Below are positions 8,552 to 21,814 of a DNA stretch of 64,000 nt, one piece after another. The notes under the pieces are model-generated. The model saw only the letters and a list, made by a program, of their open reading frames with translations, searched no databases and had not been told where the DNA came from. The translations under genes and the position numbers were made by a program. The stretch is from Microbulbifer aggregans (GTDB lineage Bacteria > Pseudomonadota > Gammaproteobacteria > Pseudomonadales > Cellvibrionaceae), in contig NZ_CP014143.1 in assembly GCF_001750105.1 (NCBI RefSeq), forward strand, positions 1,240,001 to 1,304,000. The letters are read 5' to 3'. Each line of letters starts with the position of its first letter. The stretch's first letter is position 1.

Positions 8552-10585
8552 TTAATCAAACATACTTAGCAGCGACCCCAGCGTTTCCTCCCCCTTGGCC
8601 TGGTTCTGTTCCGGTGTCGCCTGCCCGAATCCCTCGAGGACGATATCATCCTCCGGCAGCTCGTCGAGGAAGCGGCTGGGGGTGGTGTCCTGGTTTTCGC
8701 CAAACTGTTTGCGCTTGCCCGCCAGGGTCATGGTCAGCGTGCGCTGGGCGCGGGTGATACCCACGTAGGTCAGTCGACGCTCTTCCTCGATATTGTCGTC
8801 CTCGATGCTGTTGCGGTGCGGCAGCAGGTTTTCCTCCATGCCGATCATGAACACATGGGGGTACTCGAGGCCTTTCGATGCATGCAGCGTCATCAGGCTG
8901 ACCTTGTCGGTGGCCTCCTCCTCTTCCTGGCGCTCCAGCATGTCCCGCAGGATCAGCTTGGAGATGGCCTGCTCCAGCCGCACGTCCTGCTCCAGCTCAT
9001 CGTCAGTGCCCTCCATGATCTTGGTGAGGCTGTCCAGTAGCCAGTACACGTTCTCCATGCGCTTCTCGGCCACTTTCTCGCTGCTGGCGTTCTGGCTGAG
9101 CCAGCCCGGGTAGTCGATATCGTCGAGCATTTCCCGCAGGGCGGCATCGGGGCTGTTCTCGCGGCAGTTGCGCTGTACGCCTTCCATCCACAACACGAAT
9201 CGGTTCAGGCGTTCGTAGCCCTGCTCGTTGATGTGCTCACGGAAGCCCATTTCTGAGCAGGCATTGAACATGGAGATCTCGCGCCCCTTGGCATAGTTGC
9301 CGAGCGCCTCCAGGGTGCTGGTGCCGATCTGTCGCCGGGGCGTATTGATGATGCGCAGGAAGGCGTTGTCATCATCGGGGTTTACCAACAGGCGCAGGTA
9401 GGCCATCACGTCCTTGATCTCCGCGCGGGCAAAAAACGAGGTGCCGCCGGACATCTGGTAGGGGATCTGGTGCTCCTGCAGCTTCATCTCGATCAGCCGC
9501 GCCTGGTGGTTGCCACGGTACAGCACGGCGAAGTCCATAAACTTGGCGCCGCGACGGCTCTTCTGCAGGAAGATTTCGTTGGCGACCCGCTCGGCTTCCT
9601 CGGTCTCGTTGCCGACTTTGATCACGCGAATCTCTTCGCCGAGCCCCCTGTCGGACCACAGCGCCTTGTCGAACTCGTGCGGGTTGTGGGCGATCAGGTG
9701 GTTGGCCACCTTGAGAATACGGCTGGTGGAGCGGTAGTTCTGCTCCAGCTTGATCAGTCTCAGGCTGGGGAAGTCCTGCTTGAGCGCGCTCATATTCTCC
9801 GGCCGGGCCCCACGCCAGGCATAGATGGACTGGTCGTCGTCCCCCACCACGGTGAGGCCACCGCGGCCGCCCACCAGCAGTTTTACCAGCAGGTACTGGG
9901 AGTTATTGGTGTCCTGGTATTCGTCCACCAGCAGGTAGCGGATTTTCTTCCGCCAGCGGTGCAGCAGCTCGGGGTCTGATTCGAACAGCTGGACCGGCAG
10001 CAGGATCAGGTCGTCGAAGTCCACGGCGTTGTAGGCCTTGAGGGCATCGCAGTAGCGCGAATAGGCGATCGCGATGGCCTGCTCCCCGGCGCTCTGGGCC
10101 ATTTCCAGGGCCTGGCGCGGGGTGAGCATGTCGTTCTTCCAGTTAGAGATCTGGTTCTGCACCCGGTCCAGCAGGTCGGTGTCCAGGTCGCCATCGCGGA
10201 GCATCAGCTCCTTGATCAGAGCCCGTGCGTCTTCGGCGTCGAAGATCGAGAAGCCGGGCTTGAAGCCGGCGGCCCGGTGCTCCTTGCGCAGGATATTGAG
10301 GCCCAGGTTGTGGAAGGTGGACACGGTCAGGCCGTGGGCGGCCTTGGAGCGTTTGCCATCGGCGCCGGACAGCAGCTTGCCGACCCGCTCCTTCATTTCG
10401 CGGGCGGCCTTGTTGGTAAAGGTCAGGGCGGCAATATTGCGCGCCGCATAGCCGCACTCCTCGATCAGGTAGGCGATCTTGCGCGTGATCACGCTGGTCT
10501 TGCCGGAACCGGCGCCGGCCAGCACCAGGCAAGGGCCGTCGATATATTTCACCGCCTCCGCCTGGCGGGGGTTGAGCTTGGTCAT
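8552..10585 (-). CDS. rep: ATP-dependent DNA helicase Rep (superfamily 1)
   Basis: The 677-aa protein is a UvrD/Rep-type 3'-5' DNA helicase used in replication restart and clearing proteins from DNA. Motifs appear in order: Walker A GAGSGKT (about residue 26), motif Ia TFTNKAA, Walker B DEYQDTN, GDDDQSIYAWRGA, QNYRST, and the late motif VSLMTLHASKGLEYPHVF, then GITRAQ. Length and the start MTKLNPRQAEAV match Rep more closely than UvrD. The frame begins two codons earlier with a TTG, but the ATG at 10585 matches the family. It appears monocistronic. Confidence 0.92.
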   Translation of the reverse strand: MTKLNPRQAEAVKYIDGPCLVLAGAGSGKTSVITRKIAYLIEECGYAARNIAALTFTNKAAREMKERVGKLLSGADGKRSKAAHGLTVSTFHNLGLNILRKEHRAAGFKPGFSIFDAEDARALIKELMLRDGDLDTDLLDRVQNQISNWKNDMLTPRQALEMAQSAGEQAIAIAYSRYCDALKAYNAVDFDDLILLPVQLFESDPELLHRWRKKIRYLLVDEYQDTNNSQYLLVKLLVGGRGGLTVVGDDDQSIYAWRGARPENMSALKQDFPSLRLIKLEQNYRSTSRILKVANHLIAHNPHEFDKALWSDRGLGEEIRVIKVGNETEEAERVANEIFLQKSRRGAKFMDFAVLYRGNHQARLIEMKLQEHQIPYQMSGGTSFFARAEIKDVMAYLRLLVNPDDDNAFLRIINTPRRQIGTSTLEALGNYAKGREISMFNACSEMGFREHINEQGYERLNRFVLWMEGVQRNCRENSPDAALREMLDDIDYPGWLSQNASSEKVAEKRMENVYWLLDSLTKIMEGTDDELEQDVRLEQAISKLILRDMLERQEEEEATDKVSLMTLHASKGLEYPHVFMIGMEENLLPHRNSIEDDNIEEERRLTYVGITRAQRTLTMTLAGKRKQFGENQDTTPSRFLDELPEDDIVLEGFGQATPEQNQAKGEETLGSLLSMFD

Positions 10586-10760
10586 GGGCAATACATCTGG
10601 TCCGTGTCGAGGCCGGGCATTCTACCAGCCGAGAGGGGGCTCTTGCGCAACTGAATGGGCAGTCCGGAGCGCGAAGACTGACCGGGGGCGCGGCCCCTGT
10701 TCATATACTTTGGGCCACCGATTGGCTATAACGGCGCCTTACCGGAGCGGAAGTTACACC

Positions 10761-10982
10761 ATGCAGCGAGCCATTACCGGCTTTCACCGGGACGAGGAGA
10801 GCCACTGGGTGGCGGAGCTGGAATGCGGACACTTCCAGCATGTGCGCCATGACCCGCCCTGGCAGAATCGCCCCTGGGTGATTACCGAACATGGCCGGGC
10901 CCGCATGCTGGGCGAGCGCCTCGATTGCAAAAAGTGCGACGAGGGTGCGCCGCCGGACCAAATCGAAGAGAGCGAAGACTGA
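10761..10982 (+). CDS. DUF3565 family small protein
   Basis: This 73-aa protein matches the DUF3565 family ([34 protein letters not shown], and a C-terminal CKKC). The Cys and His residues (ECGH, RHDPPW, CKKC) suggest a metal site. Function is unknown. The ATG at 10761 begins the conserved region; the longer frame upstream is non-coding. Its TGA overlaps the start of the next gene by one base, making it first in a packed run that continues through the metallo-beta-lactamase. Confidence 0.82.
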   Translation: MQRAITGFHRDEESHWVAELECGHFQHVRHDPPWQNRPWVITEHGRARMLGERLDCKKCDEGAPPDQIEESED

Positions 10983-11438
10983 TGGCGAGAATCTGGGTGG
11001 ATGCCGACGCGTGCCCCGTGGCGATCAAGGAAATCCTGTTCCGTGCCGCCGAACGCACCGGAACCGAAATGACGCTGGTCGCCAATCAGCCGGTGCGGGT
11101 GCCACCGTCCCGCTACATCAAGGCGATGCAGGTTACCTCGGGCTTCGACGTGGCCGATAACGAGATCGTCCAGCGCAGCGAAGAAGGCGATCTGATCATC
11201 ACCAGCGATATTCCCCTCGCGGCCGAAGTGATCGAGAAGGGTGCCGAGGCATTGAGCCCGCGGGGCGAGCGTCATACCAAAGCGAATATCCGCGCGCGAC
11301 TCAACATGCGCGATTTTATGGACACCATGCGTGCCAGCGGCATGCACACCGGCGGCCCGCCGCCGCTCAGCCAGATCGACCGCAAAGCCTTTGCCGACCA
11401 GCTCGACCGCTGGCTTGCCAGAAGCAAGAGGTCGGGCG

Positions 11439-11446
<8 letters not shown>
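10982..11446 (+). CDS. yaiI: YaiI/YqxD family protein (UPF0178)
   Basis: The 154-aa product matches the UPF0178 (DUF188) family: [18 protein letters not shown] at the N-terminus, a conserved ITSDIPLA segment and ERHTKANI. Its conserved acidic residues resemble a PIN-like nuclease fold, but no activity is established. The start at 10982 overlaps the previous stop by one base, and its end overlaps the GTG start of the acetyltransferase by 8 bases. Confidence 0.85.
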
Positions 11447-13435
<1,989 letters not shown>

Positions 13436-13463
13436 ATCGACACGATAATTCAGGGACGAACTG

Positions 13464-14471
13464 ATGCTGACCGACAAACTACCCCGGCAATCCCTCGGCT
13501 TTTTCCCCACCCCCCTGCACCCACTGGAGCGATTGACACAAGTAGTCGGTGGTCCGCGTCTGTTTATCAAGCGCGACGACCAGACCGGCCTGGCGCTGGG
13601 CGGCAATAAAACCCGCAAGCTGGAATTTATCCTGGCCGATGCCCTGGCCCAGGGGGCCGATGCCATCGTTACTGCCGGCGCGGCACAATCCAATCACTGC
13701 CGGCAGACTGCTGCGGCAGCGGCGTTGCTGGGCCTGGAATGCCATCTGTTACTGGGTGGGCGGGCGCCGACCACCGCCCAAGGCAACCTGCTGCTGGACC
13801 AGCTATTCGGCTGCCATATCCACTGGACGCCGGGCCACCGCAAGGGCGAGGACCTGGCTGAGGTGGTGCGCTATCTGGAACGGGCTGGTCGCAAGCCCTA
13901 TGTGGCGCCCTATGGCGGCTCCAGCGATCTGGGTGCGCTGGCTTTCGTTGGCGCCCTCGAAGAGCTTCAATCCCAGTGGTCCGATCAGGGCGGGCCCTTC
14001 ACACATATCGTGTTTGCCTCCAGTTCCGGCGGTACTCATGCCGGCCTGATGGTCGGCGCACGCTTGCTGGGCCTGTCGACAAGAATAGTGGGCATCAATA
14101 TCGATAAAGGCGCAGGCGGTGAGCGGCCCTTTGACGAGCATATCCTCGACCTGGCCGGGCAGGCGGCTGCGCGGCTGGGCCATTCAGAGCCATTTACCAG
14201 AGACGACCTGATCCTGGACGATGACTATTTGGGTGAGGGCTACGGTGTGGTCGGCGATGCCGAGCGGGAAGCCATTAGCCTGCTGGCGCGTAGCGAGGGC
14301 ATTCTGCTGGACCCGGTCTACACCGGCCGCGCCATGGCGGGCTTGCTGGCACTGGTGCGCCGTGGCGCATTCAAGCCGTCTGATCGGGTGCTGTTCTGGC
14401 ATACCGGCGGGGCACCGGCCCTGTTTGCCTACGGCGATCAACTCCAGCTTGGAGAAATACCGACCCTCTGA
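13464..14471 (+). CDS. D-cysteine desulfhydrase/ACC deaminase family PLP enzyme
   Basis: The 335-aa protein is a fold-type II PLP enzyme. The cofactor lysine lies in LALGGNKTRKLEF (about residue 51). Other conserved parts are AAQSNHCRQTAAAA, the phosphate-binding region ASSSGGTHAGLMVG and the C-terminal HTGGAPALFAYG. The family includes D-cysteine desulfhydrase (pyruvate, ammonia, sulfide) and ACC deaminase; D-cysteine desulfhydrase looks more likely, but the sequence does not settle it. The ribosome site is AGGGA, 6 bp before the ATG. It follows the acetyltransferase by 28 bp and probably ends the operon. Confidence 0.85.
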   Translation: MLTDKLPRQSLGFFPTPLHPLERLTQVVGGPRLFIKRDDQTGLALGGNKTRKLEFILADALAQGADAIVTAGAAQSNHCRQTAAAAALLGLECHLLLGGRAPTTAQGNLLLDQLFGCHIHWTPGHRKGEDLAEVVRYLERAGRKPYVAPYGGSSDLGALAFVGALEELQSQWSDQGGPFTHIVFASSSGGTHAGLMVGARLLGLSTRIVGINIDKGAGGERPFDEHILDLAGQAAARLGHSEPFTRDDLILDDDYLGEGYGVVGDAEREAISLLARSEGILLDPVYTGRAMAGLLALVRRGAFKPSDRVLFWHTGGAPALFAYGDQLQLGEIPTL

Positions 14472-14716
14472 GGGCAGGGTAAGTCGTAGTTAGCGTCATA
14501 GGCAGCGTCAATCACCCCCGCAGACCGCAGACTGGTGATAGAGAGTTGCTGGATTACACTCAAAGATGAATCCGCCTGTTTCCGTTGTCCGTCAGAGCCT
14601 CGGGCTGGTCGCATTGCACTTCCCCGCGCCAGGCCCGTCGACACGCTCTATGGTGCTGGCGCGTACCCCGGCGCTCAACGGCTCGACGCTCGCAACCGGT
14701 ATGAGGTCCGTCACCG

Positions 14717-15718
14717 ATGATTCGCAAGCTGCTTTTCTTTATTTTTCTTCTGCCCTGCCTCGTGATCGCGCAAGAAGTCACAGTCGAAAATTTTGTCCGG
14801 GCCGAGTCGGATACGATGTTTCGCAAGAATATGGAAGGTGCCGGCGTAGGTGTCGGTGAGCTAAGCCATATTCGCACTCCGACCACCCCGGACAACCAGC
14901 CGGTGATCCGGATGAACCAGGATACGCTCTACTCGATGGTGATTCTGGACCTGTCGAAACCGGTCACGGTGACACTGCCGGACCTGGGGGGGCGCTATCA
15001 GTCCATGCATGTGGTGAACCAGGATCATTACATGTCCTATGAGGCAAAGCCTGGCACCTATCGACTCACCCAGGATGAGGTGGGCTCCCGCTTTGCCCTG
15101 GTGACTTTTCGCACCTTTGTGAATACCAATGACCAAAAAGATATCGAGAAGGCGCACGCTGCACAGGACGCCATCAAAGTGAGCGGTGGCGGGAGCGGGC
15201 CTTTCGATGCACCTGAGTGGGATGCCAAGACTTTGACGGTCGCCCGCAAGGCGCTCAACGACCTCGCAATTCTCGGTTTTGAAAGTGCACACGCCTTTGG
15301 AAGTAAAGAAGAAACCAAGCCTATTGATCACCTGGTCGGTGCGGCGGCGGGTTGGGGTGGCTTGCCCCAGAGTGCGGCCTATTATGAGATCGACAGCGTC
15401 TCCCAGAACGACGGTAAACAGCCCTATGCGGTGACAGTCAAGGATGTGCCCGTCGACGCGTTTTGGTCAGTCACCGTCTATAACGCCGACGGCTATCTCG
15501 AAGCCAACAAGCAGGGCGTAAACAGCTACAACGATGTGACTGCTGAACGCAATCCGGATGGGTCGCAGACCATTCACTTCGGCGGGTGTGAAGACGGGCG
15601 CGTGAACTGTATCCCGATTACACCGGGATGGAATTACGCTGTGCGGATGTATTCCCCCCGCAAAGAAATTTTGAGCGGTGAGTGGTCGTTCCCCAAACCC
15701 GAGCCATCGAAACGCTAG
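14717..15718 (+). CDS. DUF1254/DUF1214 domain exported protein
   Basis: The 333-aa protein has a signal peptide (MIRKLLFFIFLLPCLVIAQ). A DUF1254-like N-terminal half is marked by NQPVIRMNQDTLYSMVILDL and GGRYQSMHVVNQDHY. A DUF1214 C-terminal half follows (YAVTVKDVPVDAFWSVTVYNADGYL, the typical NWNY-like end). Such proteins are periplasmic and of unknown role. The gene stands alone, after a 245-bp gap that shows no gene. Confidence 0.85.
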   Translation: MIRKLLFFIFLLPCLVIAQEVTVENFVRAESDTMFRKNMEGAGVGVGELSHIRTPTTPDNQPVIRMNQDTLYSMVILDLSKPVTVTLPDLGGRYQSMHVVNQDHYMSYEAKPGTYRLTQDEVGSRFALVTFRTFVNTNDQKDIEKAHAAQDAIKVSGGGSGPFDAPEWDAKTLTVARKALNDLAILGFESAHAFGSKEETKPIDHLVGAAAGWGGLPQSAAYYEIDSVSQNDGKQPYAVTVKDVPVDAFWSVTVYNADGYLEANKQGVNSYNDVTAERNPDGSQTIHFGGCEDGRVNCIPITPGWNYAVRMYSPRKEILSGEWSFPKPEPSKR

Positions 15719-15794
15719 CAGCTGTCGCCGCCAGGGTAGTCATTTTGGGAAGCTGACCTACGCATTCATGCCCGACGTAGCACAGTCTTAACGG

Positions 15795-16277
15795 TCAAAA
15801 GTAACGCCGCACCTGTCGCAGGTAGCGGCGATACTCCTCGCCGAACTTGCGCTCCAGGTAGCGCTCTTCCCGACGCACTACACCGCTGTGTACCAGCCAG
15901 AGTAAAAGCGGCAGCAGCACCAGTGCCCAGAAAGTATTGATGATCAGAGTGAGTCCCAAGTACATCAGTGTCAGCGCCAGGTACAGGGGATTGCGACTGA
16001 AACGGTACGGGCCGCTTGAGACAATCGCCCGTGTCGATCCACCCGGATGCACGCAGGTGCCCGCGCGATCCAGTGTGATCTTCCCCCACAGCGCGAGTAC
16101 CACTCCACTTGTCAGCAGCATTGCGGCAATTGCCCAGTGCCAGCTTGACCTGGCTCCCATCGAGAGCGGGTAAAACCATTCCAGCACAGCGGCCAGCACC
16201 AGAAAGCCTGCGTAAATCAGTGGTGGCAGCGCAATGACCTGAGCGTGATCTGGTGTCCGCACACACTCTGTTTTCAT
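15795..16277 (-). CDS. Isoprenylcysteine/phospholipid methyltransferase-like membrane protein
   Basis: The 160-aa protein has four predicted membrane segments. Its C-terminal signature GPYRFSRNPLYLA is that of the ICMT/PEMT methyltransferase superfamily, and a following EERYLERKFGEEYRRYLRQVRRY completes the family motif. These enzymes use SAM at the inner membrane; the substrate is unknown. It lies 44 bp downstream of comM on the same strand. Confidence 0.85.
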   Translation of the reverse strand: MKTECVRTPDHAQVIALPPLIYAGFLVLAAVLEWFYPLSMGARSSWHWAIAAMLLTSGVVLALWGKITLDRAGTCVHPGGSTRAIVSSGPYRFSRNPLYLALTLMYLGLTLIINTFWALVLLPLLLWLVHSGVVRREERYLERKFGEEYRRYLRQVRRYF

Positions 16278-16321
16278 CCTGACACTTCTCTGTAGCTGTT
16301 AGGGGTGGAAGTTGTTGTAGG

Positions 16322-17818
16322 TCAGGCGCCGACCGTAGCTGGTCGGCGATCCAGATTGCGGTATGCCAGTGCTTCCGCCACCTGAGCCGTGCCAATGTTA
16401 GCGATCCCCGCCAGGTCGGCCAGGGTACGGGCCACTCTCAGTACCCGGTGATAGGAGCGGGCGGAGAGCCCCAGCTGAGTGACCGAGTTTCGCAGCATGG
16501 CCGCTTCACTCTTGCCCAGTGCGCAGTGTTGTTCCAGTGCACTACCTGCCAGTTGCGCATTCACTACCCCCTGACGCGTCAGTTGCCGCTCACGCGCGGC
16601 CAGCACTCGTGCACGCACGGTTTCGGAAGACTCGCCAGCGGGTGCCTCCTGCAGCTCGGCCGCGTTCATGCTTGCCACTTCCACCTGCATGTCGATCCGG
16701 TCCAGCAGTGGTCCAGAGAGTTTGTTGCGATAGCGGTCAATCTGATCCGGCGTGCAGCGGCAACGGGATTCGCCCAGATAGCCACAGGGACAGGGGTTCA
16801 TGGCCCCGACCAGCTGGAAACGGGCCGGATAAGTCACCTGGGCGCGGGCGCGGGAAAGACGCACCTCGCCGTTTTCCAATGGCTCCCGCAGCAGTTCGAG
16901 CGCATGCCGGGGGAATTCCGGCATCTCATCGAGGAACAGCACACCGCGGTGCGCCAGGGAAATTTCCCCGGGCCGCGGGTTGCTGCCGCCACCCACCAGC
17001 GCCGTTGGGGAGGCGCTGTGGTGGGGCGCACGAAATGGCCGTTGCTGCTGCCGCGGCAGTCCCGCACTGGAGTAGACGGCGGCTACATCGATTAATTCTT
17101 CCCGCGACAGCGGCGGCAGGATGCCCGGCAACCTGCTGGCGAGCATGGTCTTGCCGGTACCGGGCGGGCCATAAAAGAGCAGGTTGTGTCCGCCGGCCGC
17201 GGCAACCTCCAGTGCGCGTCGGGCGCGCAGCTGGCCGCGCACCTCGGTGAGGTCGGGATAGCTGTGAAGGTTGTCGCTCGCAGGGGCTGCCTGGGCAAGG
17301 GGCAGGCGCTCGCGGCCGTGCAACTGGGCGCAGACTTCCAGCAGTGAGTCGGCAACCTGTGCCCCGCCATTTGCCAATGCCACATCGTCACTGCATTCCC
17401 GGGGAGCAATCAGCGTCCGGCCCGCATCCCGGCAGGCGATGGCGGCGGGCAGCGCGCCGCTGGCCGGCCTCAGGGCGCCGGTCAAGGCGAGTTCACCGAT
17501 AAATTCCAGTGTTTCCAGCGCGTCACCGGGCACCTGTCCGGAGGCGGCGAGGATACCGATGGCGATGGCCAGGTCGTAGCGACCGCCTTCCTTGGGCAGA
17601 TCGGCGGGTGCGAGGTTGACAGTGATGCGGCGCTGGGGAAATTCAAAGTGACTGTTGATCAGGGCGCTGCGCACGCGATCACGGCTCTCGCGCACGGCGG
17701 CTTCGGGCAAACCGACAATATTAAATGCCGGCAGGCCATTGGCCAGATGGGTTTCGACAGTAACAAGCGGGGCGGAGACGCCAACCTGGGCGCGGGCAAA
17801 GGTGACGGAGAGGCTCAA
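16322..17818 (-). CDS. comM: ComM/YifB family AAA+ ATPase
   Basis: The 498-aa protein is the YifB/ComM magnesium-chelatase-like ATPase. ComM is a helicase that promotes branch migration during natural transformation in gammaproteobacteria. An N-terminal Lon-substrate-like domain (FNIVGLPEAAVRESRDRVRSAL) is followed by Walker A GPPGTGKTMLASRLPGILPP, Walker B VLFLDEMPEF and a zinc-like CPCGYLG...CRC insertion. The C-terminal domain has SARSYHRVLRVARTLADL. The start is a TTG; length is as usual. UbiK is just upstream on the same strand. Confidence 0.93.
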   Translation of the reverse strand: MSLSVTFARAQVGVSAPLVTVETHLANGLPAFNIVGLPEAAVRESRDRVRSALINSHFEFPQRRITVNLAPADLPKEGGRYDLAIAIGILAASGQVPGDALETLEFIGELALTGALRPASGALPAAIACRDAGRTLIAPRECSDDVALANGGAQVADSLLEVCAQLHGRERLPLAQAAPASDNLHSYPDLTEVRGQLRARRALEVAAAGGHNLLFYGPPGTGKTMLASRLPGILPPLSREELIDVAAVYSSAGLPRQQQRPFRAPHHSASPTALVGGGSNPRPGEISLAHRGVLFLDEMPEFPRHALELLREPLENGEVRLSRARAQVTYPARFQLVGAMNPCPCGYLGESRCRCTPDQIDRYRNKLSGPLLDRIDMQVEVASMNAAELQEAPAGESSETVRARVLAARERQLTRQGVVNAQLAGSALEQHCALGKSEAAMLRNSVTQLGLSARSYHRVLRVARTLADLAGIANIGTAQVAEALAYRNLDRRPATVGA

Positions 17819-17887
17819 AATTTCTTCCCTGAAATTTGCTGTTCGGCGGACCGCTACTCCCCAATGCGGCCGCTATCTAATGGTCTG

Positions 17888-18136
17888 TCATTCGGCTGAG
17901 GGCGGACGGTGGTCTCGGGAGCCGAGTGCTTTCTCCAGCTCGGCCACCTGGGCCTCAAGTGCAGCGACCTTTTCCCGGGTGCGCTCGAGGATGGCCACCT
18001 GGGTATCGAACTCCTTCTGAGAAACCAGAGGCAATTTTCCCATGGCGACGGTGAGGGCATCCCGCAGGTCGTCGGTAACCACCGCACCCTGATCCCTCAG
18101 CTCCTTCAGGAGTTGCTGCAGCTTGTCTGAAGACAC
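17888..18136 (-). CDS. ubiK: Ubiquinone biosynthesis accessory factor UbiK
   Basis: The 82-aa protein matches the BMFP/UbiK family: a short trimeric helical protein (LLKELRDQGAVVTDDLRDAL) with a C-terminal coiled coil, TREKVAALEAQVAELEKAL. UbiK assists the aerobic ubiquinone complex with UbiJ. It starts with GTG and is preceded by GAGAGGG, 7 bp away. Location next to comM is common in this lineage. Confidence 0.85.
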   Translation of the reverse strand: MSSDKLQQLLKELRDQGAVVTDDLRDALTVAMGKLPLVSQKEFDTQVAILERTREKVAALEAQVAELEKALGSRDHRPPSAE

Positions 18137-18640
18137 CTATCTACCCTCTCTGACCGGCACCGGTATTGATGCCTGCTGATCTGCTCGAATTGTACCCCAG
18201 TCACTGAGCTGGCCGAAACGGCCTCAAACTAGGGCATTAGCAGTGCCTTGCACTGGCGCAGCCTGCCGGGTCTTTGCGCTCTTATGGATCGCCGCTCCAG
18301 CTTGGGGCCCCTTTACTGTGCGTAGTGCCTGACCCGGGTCCAAATTGGTGCGCCCCAGCTCCCGTCCGATCGCCGAGAAAGCCGTAACCGCTTCACGGAA
18401 TTCCTCTAACTCATTGATTTCTAGCTGAAAAATCAACTTGGCATCAAGTGTGCAATTTACATGGCAGCAGCCTCCGGTCCGGAACGCGTTTCCGGACTGT
18501 GCTTCAGCCTCGGGCAAGGACAGCTCACAAGGCGAAACAGCAGAGCCACCATCCATCCAATGGTCGGCACCCGACGCTGACAGGCTGTAACGAGAAGACG
18601 ACATAAAAATTACAGATCACAGAGACCAAGGAGAATTAAG
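18137..18640. other. Regulatory region upstream of the nitrogen unit
   Basis: About 500 bp separate ubiK from the porin gene. A 126-codon minus-strand frame (18224-18604) has no recognisable content and overlaps the promoter, so I do not call it. The clear element is the sigma-54 site at 18439-18453. Half-site resemblances to NtrC operators (GGTGCG at 18347-18352) are too weak to call. Confidence 0.55.
18439..18453 (+). promoter_or_regulatory. Sigma-54 (-24/-12) promoter
   Basis: TGGCA at 18439-18443 and TGC at 18451-18453 have the exact spacing of the RpoN consensus TGGCAC-N5-TTGC, with the invariant GG and GC 12 bp apart. It sits about 190 bp upstream of the TorF porin gene that leads glnK-amtB-glnK, where NtrC/RpoN control would be expected. 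Confidence 0.7.
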
Positions 18641-19757
<1,117 letters not shown>

Positions 19758-19835
19758 TGAAAAACGGTGCAGTGTAACGACGCTGACTTGAAAAAATTAC
19801 TGAAACAAACCTCTCGGGATTGAACGGAGCGAACG

Positions 19836-21095
19836 ATGGAAAACCAAATTTTTCAGTTGCAGTACGCAATTGATACATTTTATTTCCTGGTGTGTGGTGC
19901 ACTGGTCATGTGGATGGCGGCAGGCTTCGCCATGCTGGAAGCGGGCCTGGTGCGTTCCAAGAACACCACCGAAATTCTCACCAAGAACGTGGCACTCTTC
20001 GCCATTGCCTGCATCATGTACCTGCTGACTGGCTACGCCATCATGTATGACGGTGGCTGGTTGCTGTCCGGTATCGAGGCATTTGATATGGAAGGCGTAC
20101 TCGCCAGCTCGGCCGAAAACGGCTTCGAGGGCGACTCTGTCTACTCCGGTGCTTCAGACTTCTTCTTCCAGGTGGTGTTCGTGGCCACTGCCATGTCCAT
20201 CGTTTCCGGTGCAGTTGCGGAGCGCATGAAGCTGTGGAGCTTCCTCGCTTTTGCTGTCGTACTGACCGGCTTCATCTACCCGCTGGAAGGTTCCTGGACC
20301 TGGGGCGGCGCCGACGTCTTCGGCCTGTATAACCTGGGTGACCTGGGCTTCTCCGACTTCGCCGGTTCCGGCATCGTACACATGGCCGGTGCGGCTGCGG
20401 CGCTGGCTGGCGTGCTGCTGCTCGGCGCCCGTAAAGGCAAGTACGGCCCCAACGGCCAGGTATACGCCATCCCCGGCGCCAACCTGCCGCTGGCGACGCT
20501 CGGTACCTTCATCCTGTGGATGGGTTGGTTCGGCTTCAACGGTGGCTCGGTGCTGAAACTGGGCGATGCCGCCAACGCGCACTCCGTGGCCATGGTGTTC
20601 CTGAACACCAACACCGCCGCTGCGGGTGGTGCGATTGCTGCACTGATTACTGCCCGTGTCCTGTTCGGTAAGGCCGACCTGACCATGCTGCTGAACGGTG
20701 CCCTGGCCGGCCTGGTGGCAATCACTGCTGAGCCTTCCACGCCGACTGCCCTGCAGGCGACCCTGTTCGGCGCCATCGGCGGTGTCCTGGTGGTCTTCTC
20801 CATCGTCACCCTGGACAAGCTGAAGATCGATGACCCGGTCGGCGCTATCTCTGTGCACGGTGTGGTTGGCCTGCTGGGTCTGCTGCTGGTGCCGGTCACC
20901 AATGACGGCGCCTCCTTCAGCGGACAGCTGATCGGTGCGGCCACCATTTTTGTCTGGGTATTTGCCGCTTCCTTCGCCGTATGGTTCCTGCTGAAGGCCA
21001 TCACCGGTATCCGCGTCAGCGAAGACGAGGAGCAAGAAGGTGTTGACTTGGTAGAGTGCGGAATGGAAGCTTATCCGGAATTCATGGGCAAATAA
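19836..21095 (+). CDS. amtB: Ammonium transporter AmtB
   Basis: The 419-aa inner-membrane protein has 11 predicted membrane segments. It carries the Amt features: the Phe gate in DFFFQVVFVATA and the twin histidines in GSGIVHMAGAA and ISVHGVVGLLG, which line the conducting pore. Length and residues are complete. It lies between two P-II genes and is preceded by GGAGCG near the start. Regulation by the upstream sigma-54 promoter is likely. Confidence 0.95.
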   Translation: MENQIFQLQYAIDTFYFLVCGALVMWMAAGFAMLEAGLVRSKNTTEILTKNVALFAIACIMYLLTGYAIMYDGGWLLSGIEAFDMEGVLASSAENGFEGDSVYSGASDFFFQVVFVATAMSIVSGAVAERMKLWSFLAFAVVLTGFIYPLEGSWTWGGADVFGLYNLGDLGFSDFAGSGIVHMAGAAAALAGVLLLGARKGKYGPNGQVYAIPGANLPLATLGTFILWMGWFGFNGGSVLKLGDAANAHSVAMVFLNTNTAAAGGAIAALITARVLFGKADLTMLLNGALAGLVAITAEPSTPTALQATLFGAIGGVLVVFSIVTLDKLKIDDPVGAISVHGVVGLLGLLLVPVTNDGASFSGQLIGAATIFVWVFAASFAVWFLLKAITGIRVSEDEEQEGVDLVECGMEAYPEFMGK

Positions 21096-21136
21096 CTGTC
21101 CGCACCCGCTGCCGGCCCTCACGGGTCGGCGGTTGA

Positions 21137-21514
<378 letters not shown>

Positions 21515-21814
21515 GCGCCGCGCGCACGACTCTTCCAGATCCTGAAAGCCCCCGCGGGGGCTTTTTCTTTTTGTGCTGATTCCCGCCAGATTTCCTCTTT
21601 CCATGCCAGCAGATCCAGTGTCGCGTTTATCCCCATAACCAACTGCGATAAACCGTAACCGGTCGGCAACAAAAAACTCTACGTTTGTTGATCCCCGATG
21701 CTGGCGTGATATGGCAAAGCTGCCTATATATTAATCGCCGCGGGGTAATCCAAGGTAGCCGGCGGCACAGGGGTACTTCCTCTGTAACAGAAGTAGCAGT
21801 TACAGGGTTCAATC
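21515..21814. other. Intergenic region between the nitrogen unit and sutA-like gene
   Basis: The 300-bp gap has the terminator at its start. The middle is AT-rich, with TATATATTAA near 21724, a plausible promoter region for the following small gene; no -35/-10 pair was certain. No coding signal is seen. Confidence 0.4.
21544..21571 (+). terminator. Intrinsic terminator of the ammonium unit
   Basis: AAAGCCCCC-GC-GGGGGCTTT followed by TTTCTTTTT lies 30 bp past the second P-II stop. It is a strong Rho-independent terminator. Confidence 0.93.

Noticed and set aside
18224..18604. 126-codon minus-strand frame upstream of the porin
   Set aside because: It has no recognisable content and overlaps the sigma-54 promoter region.
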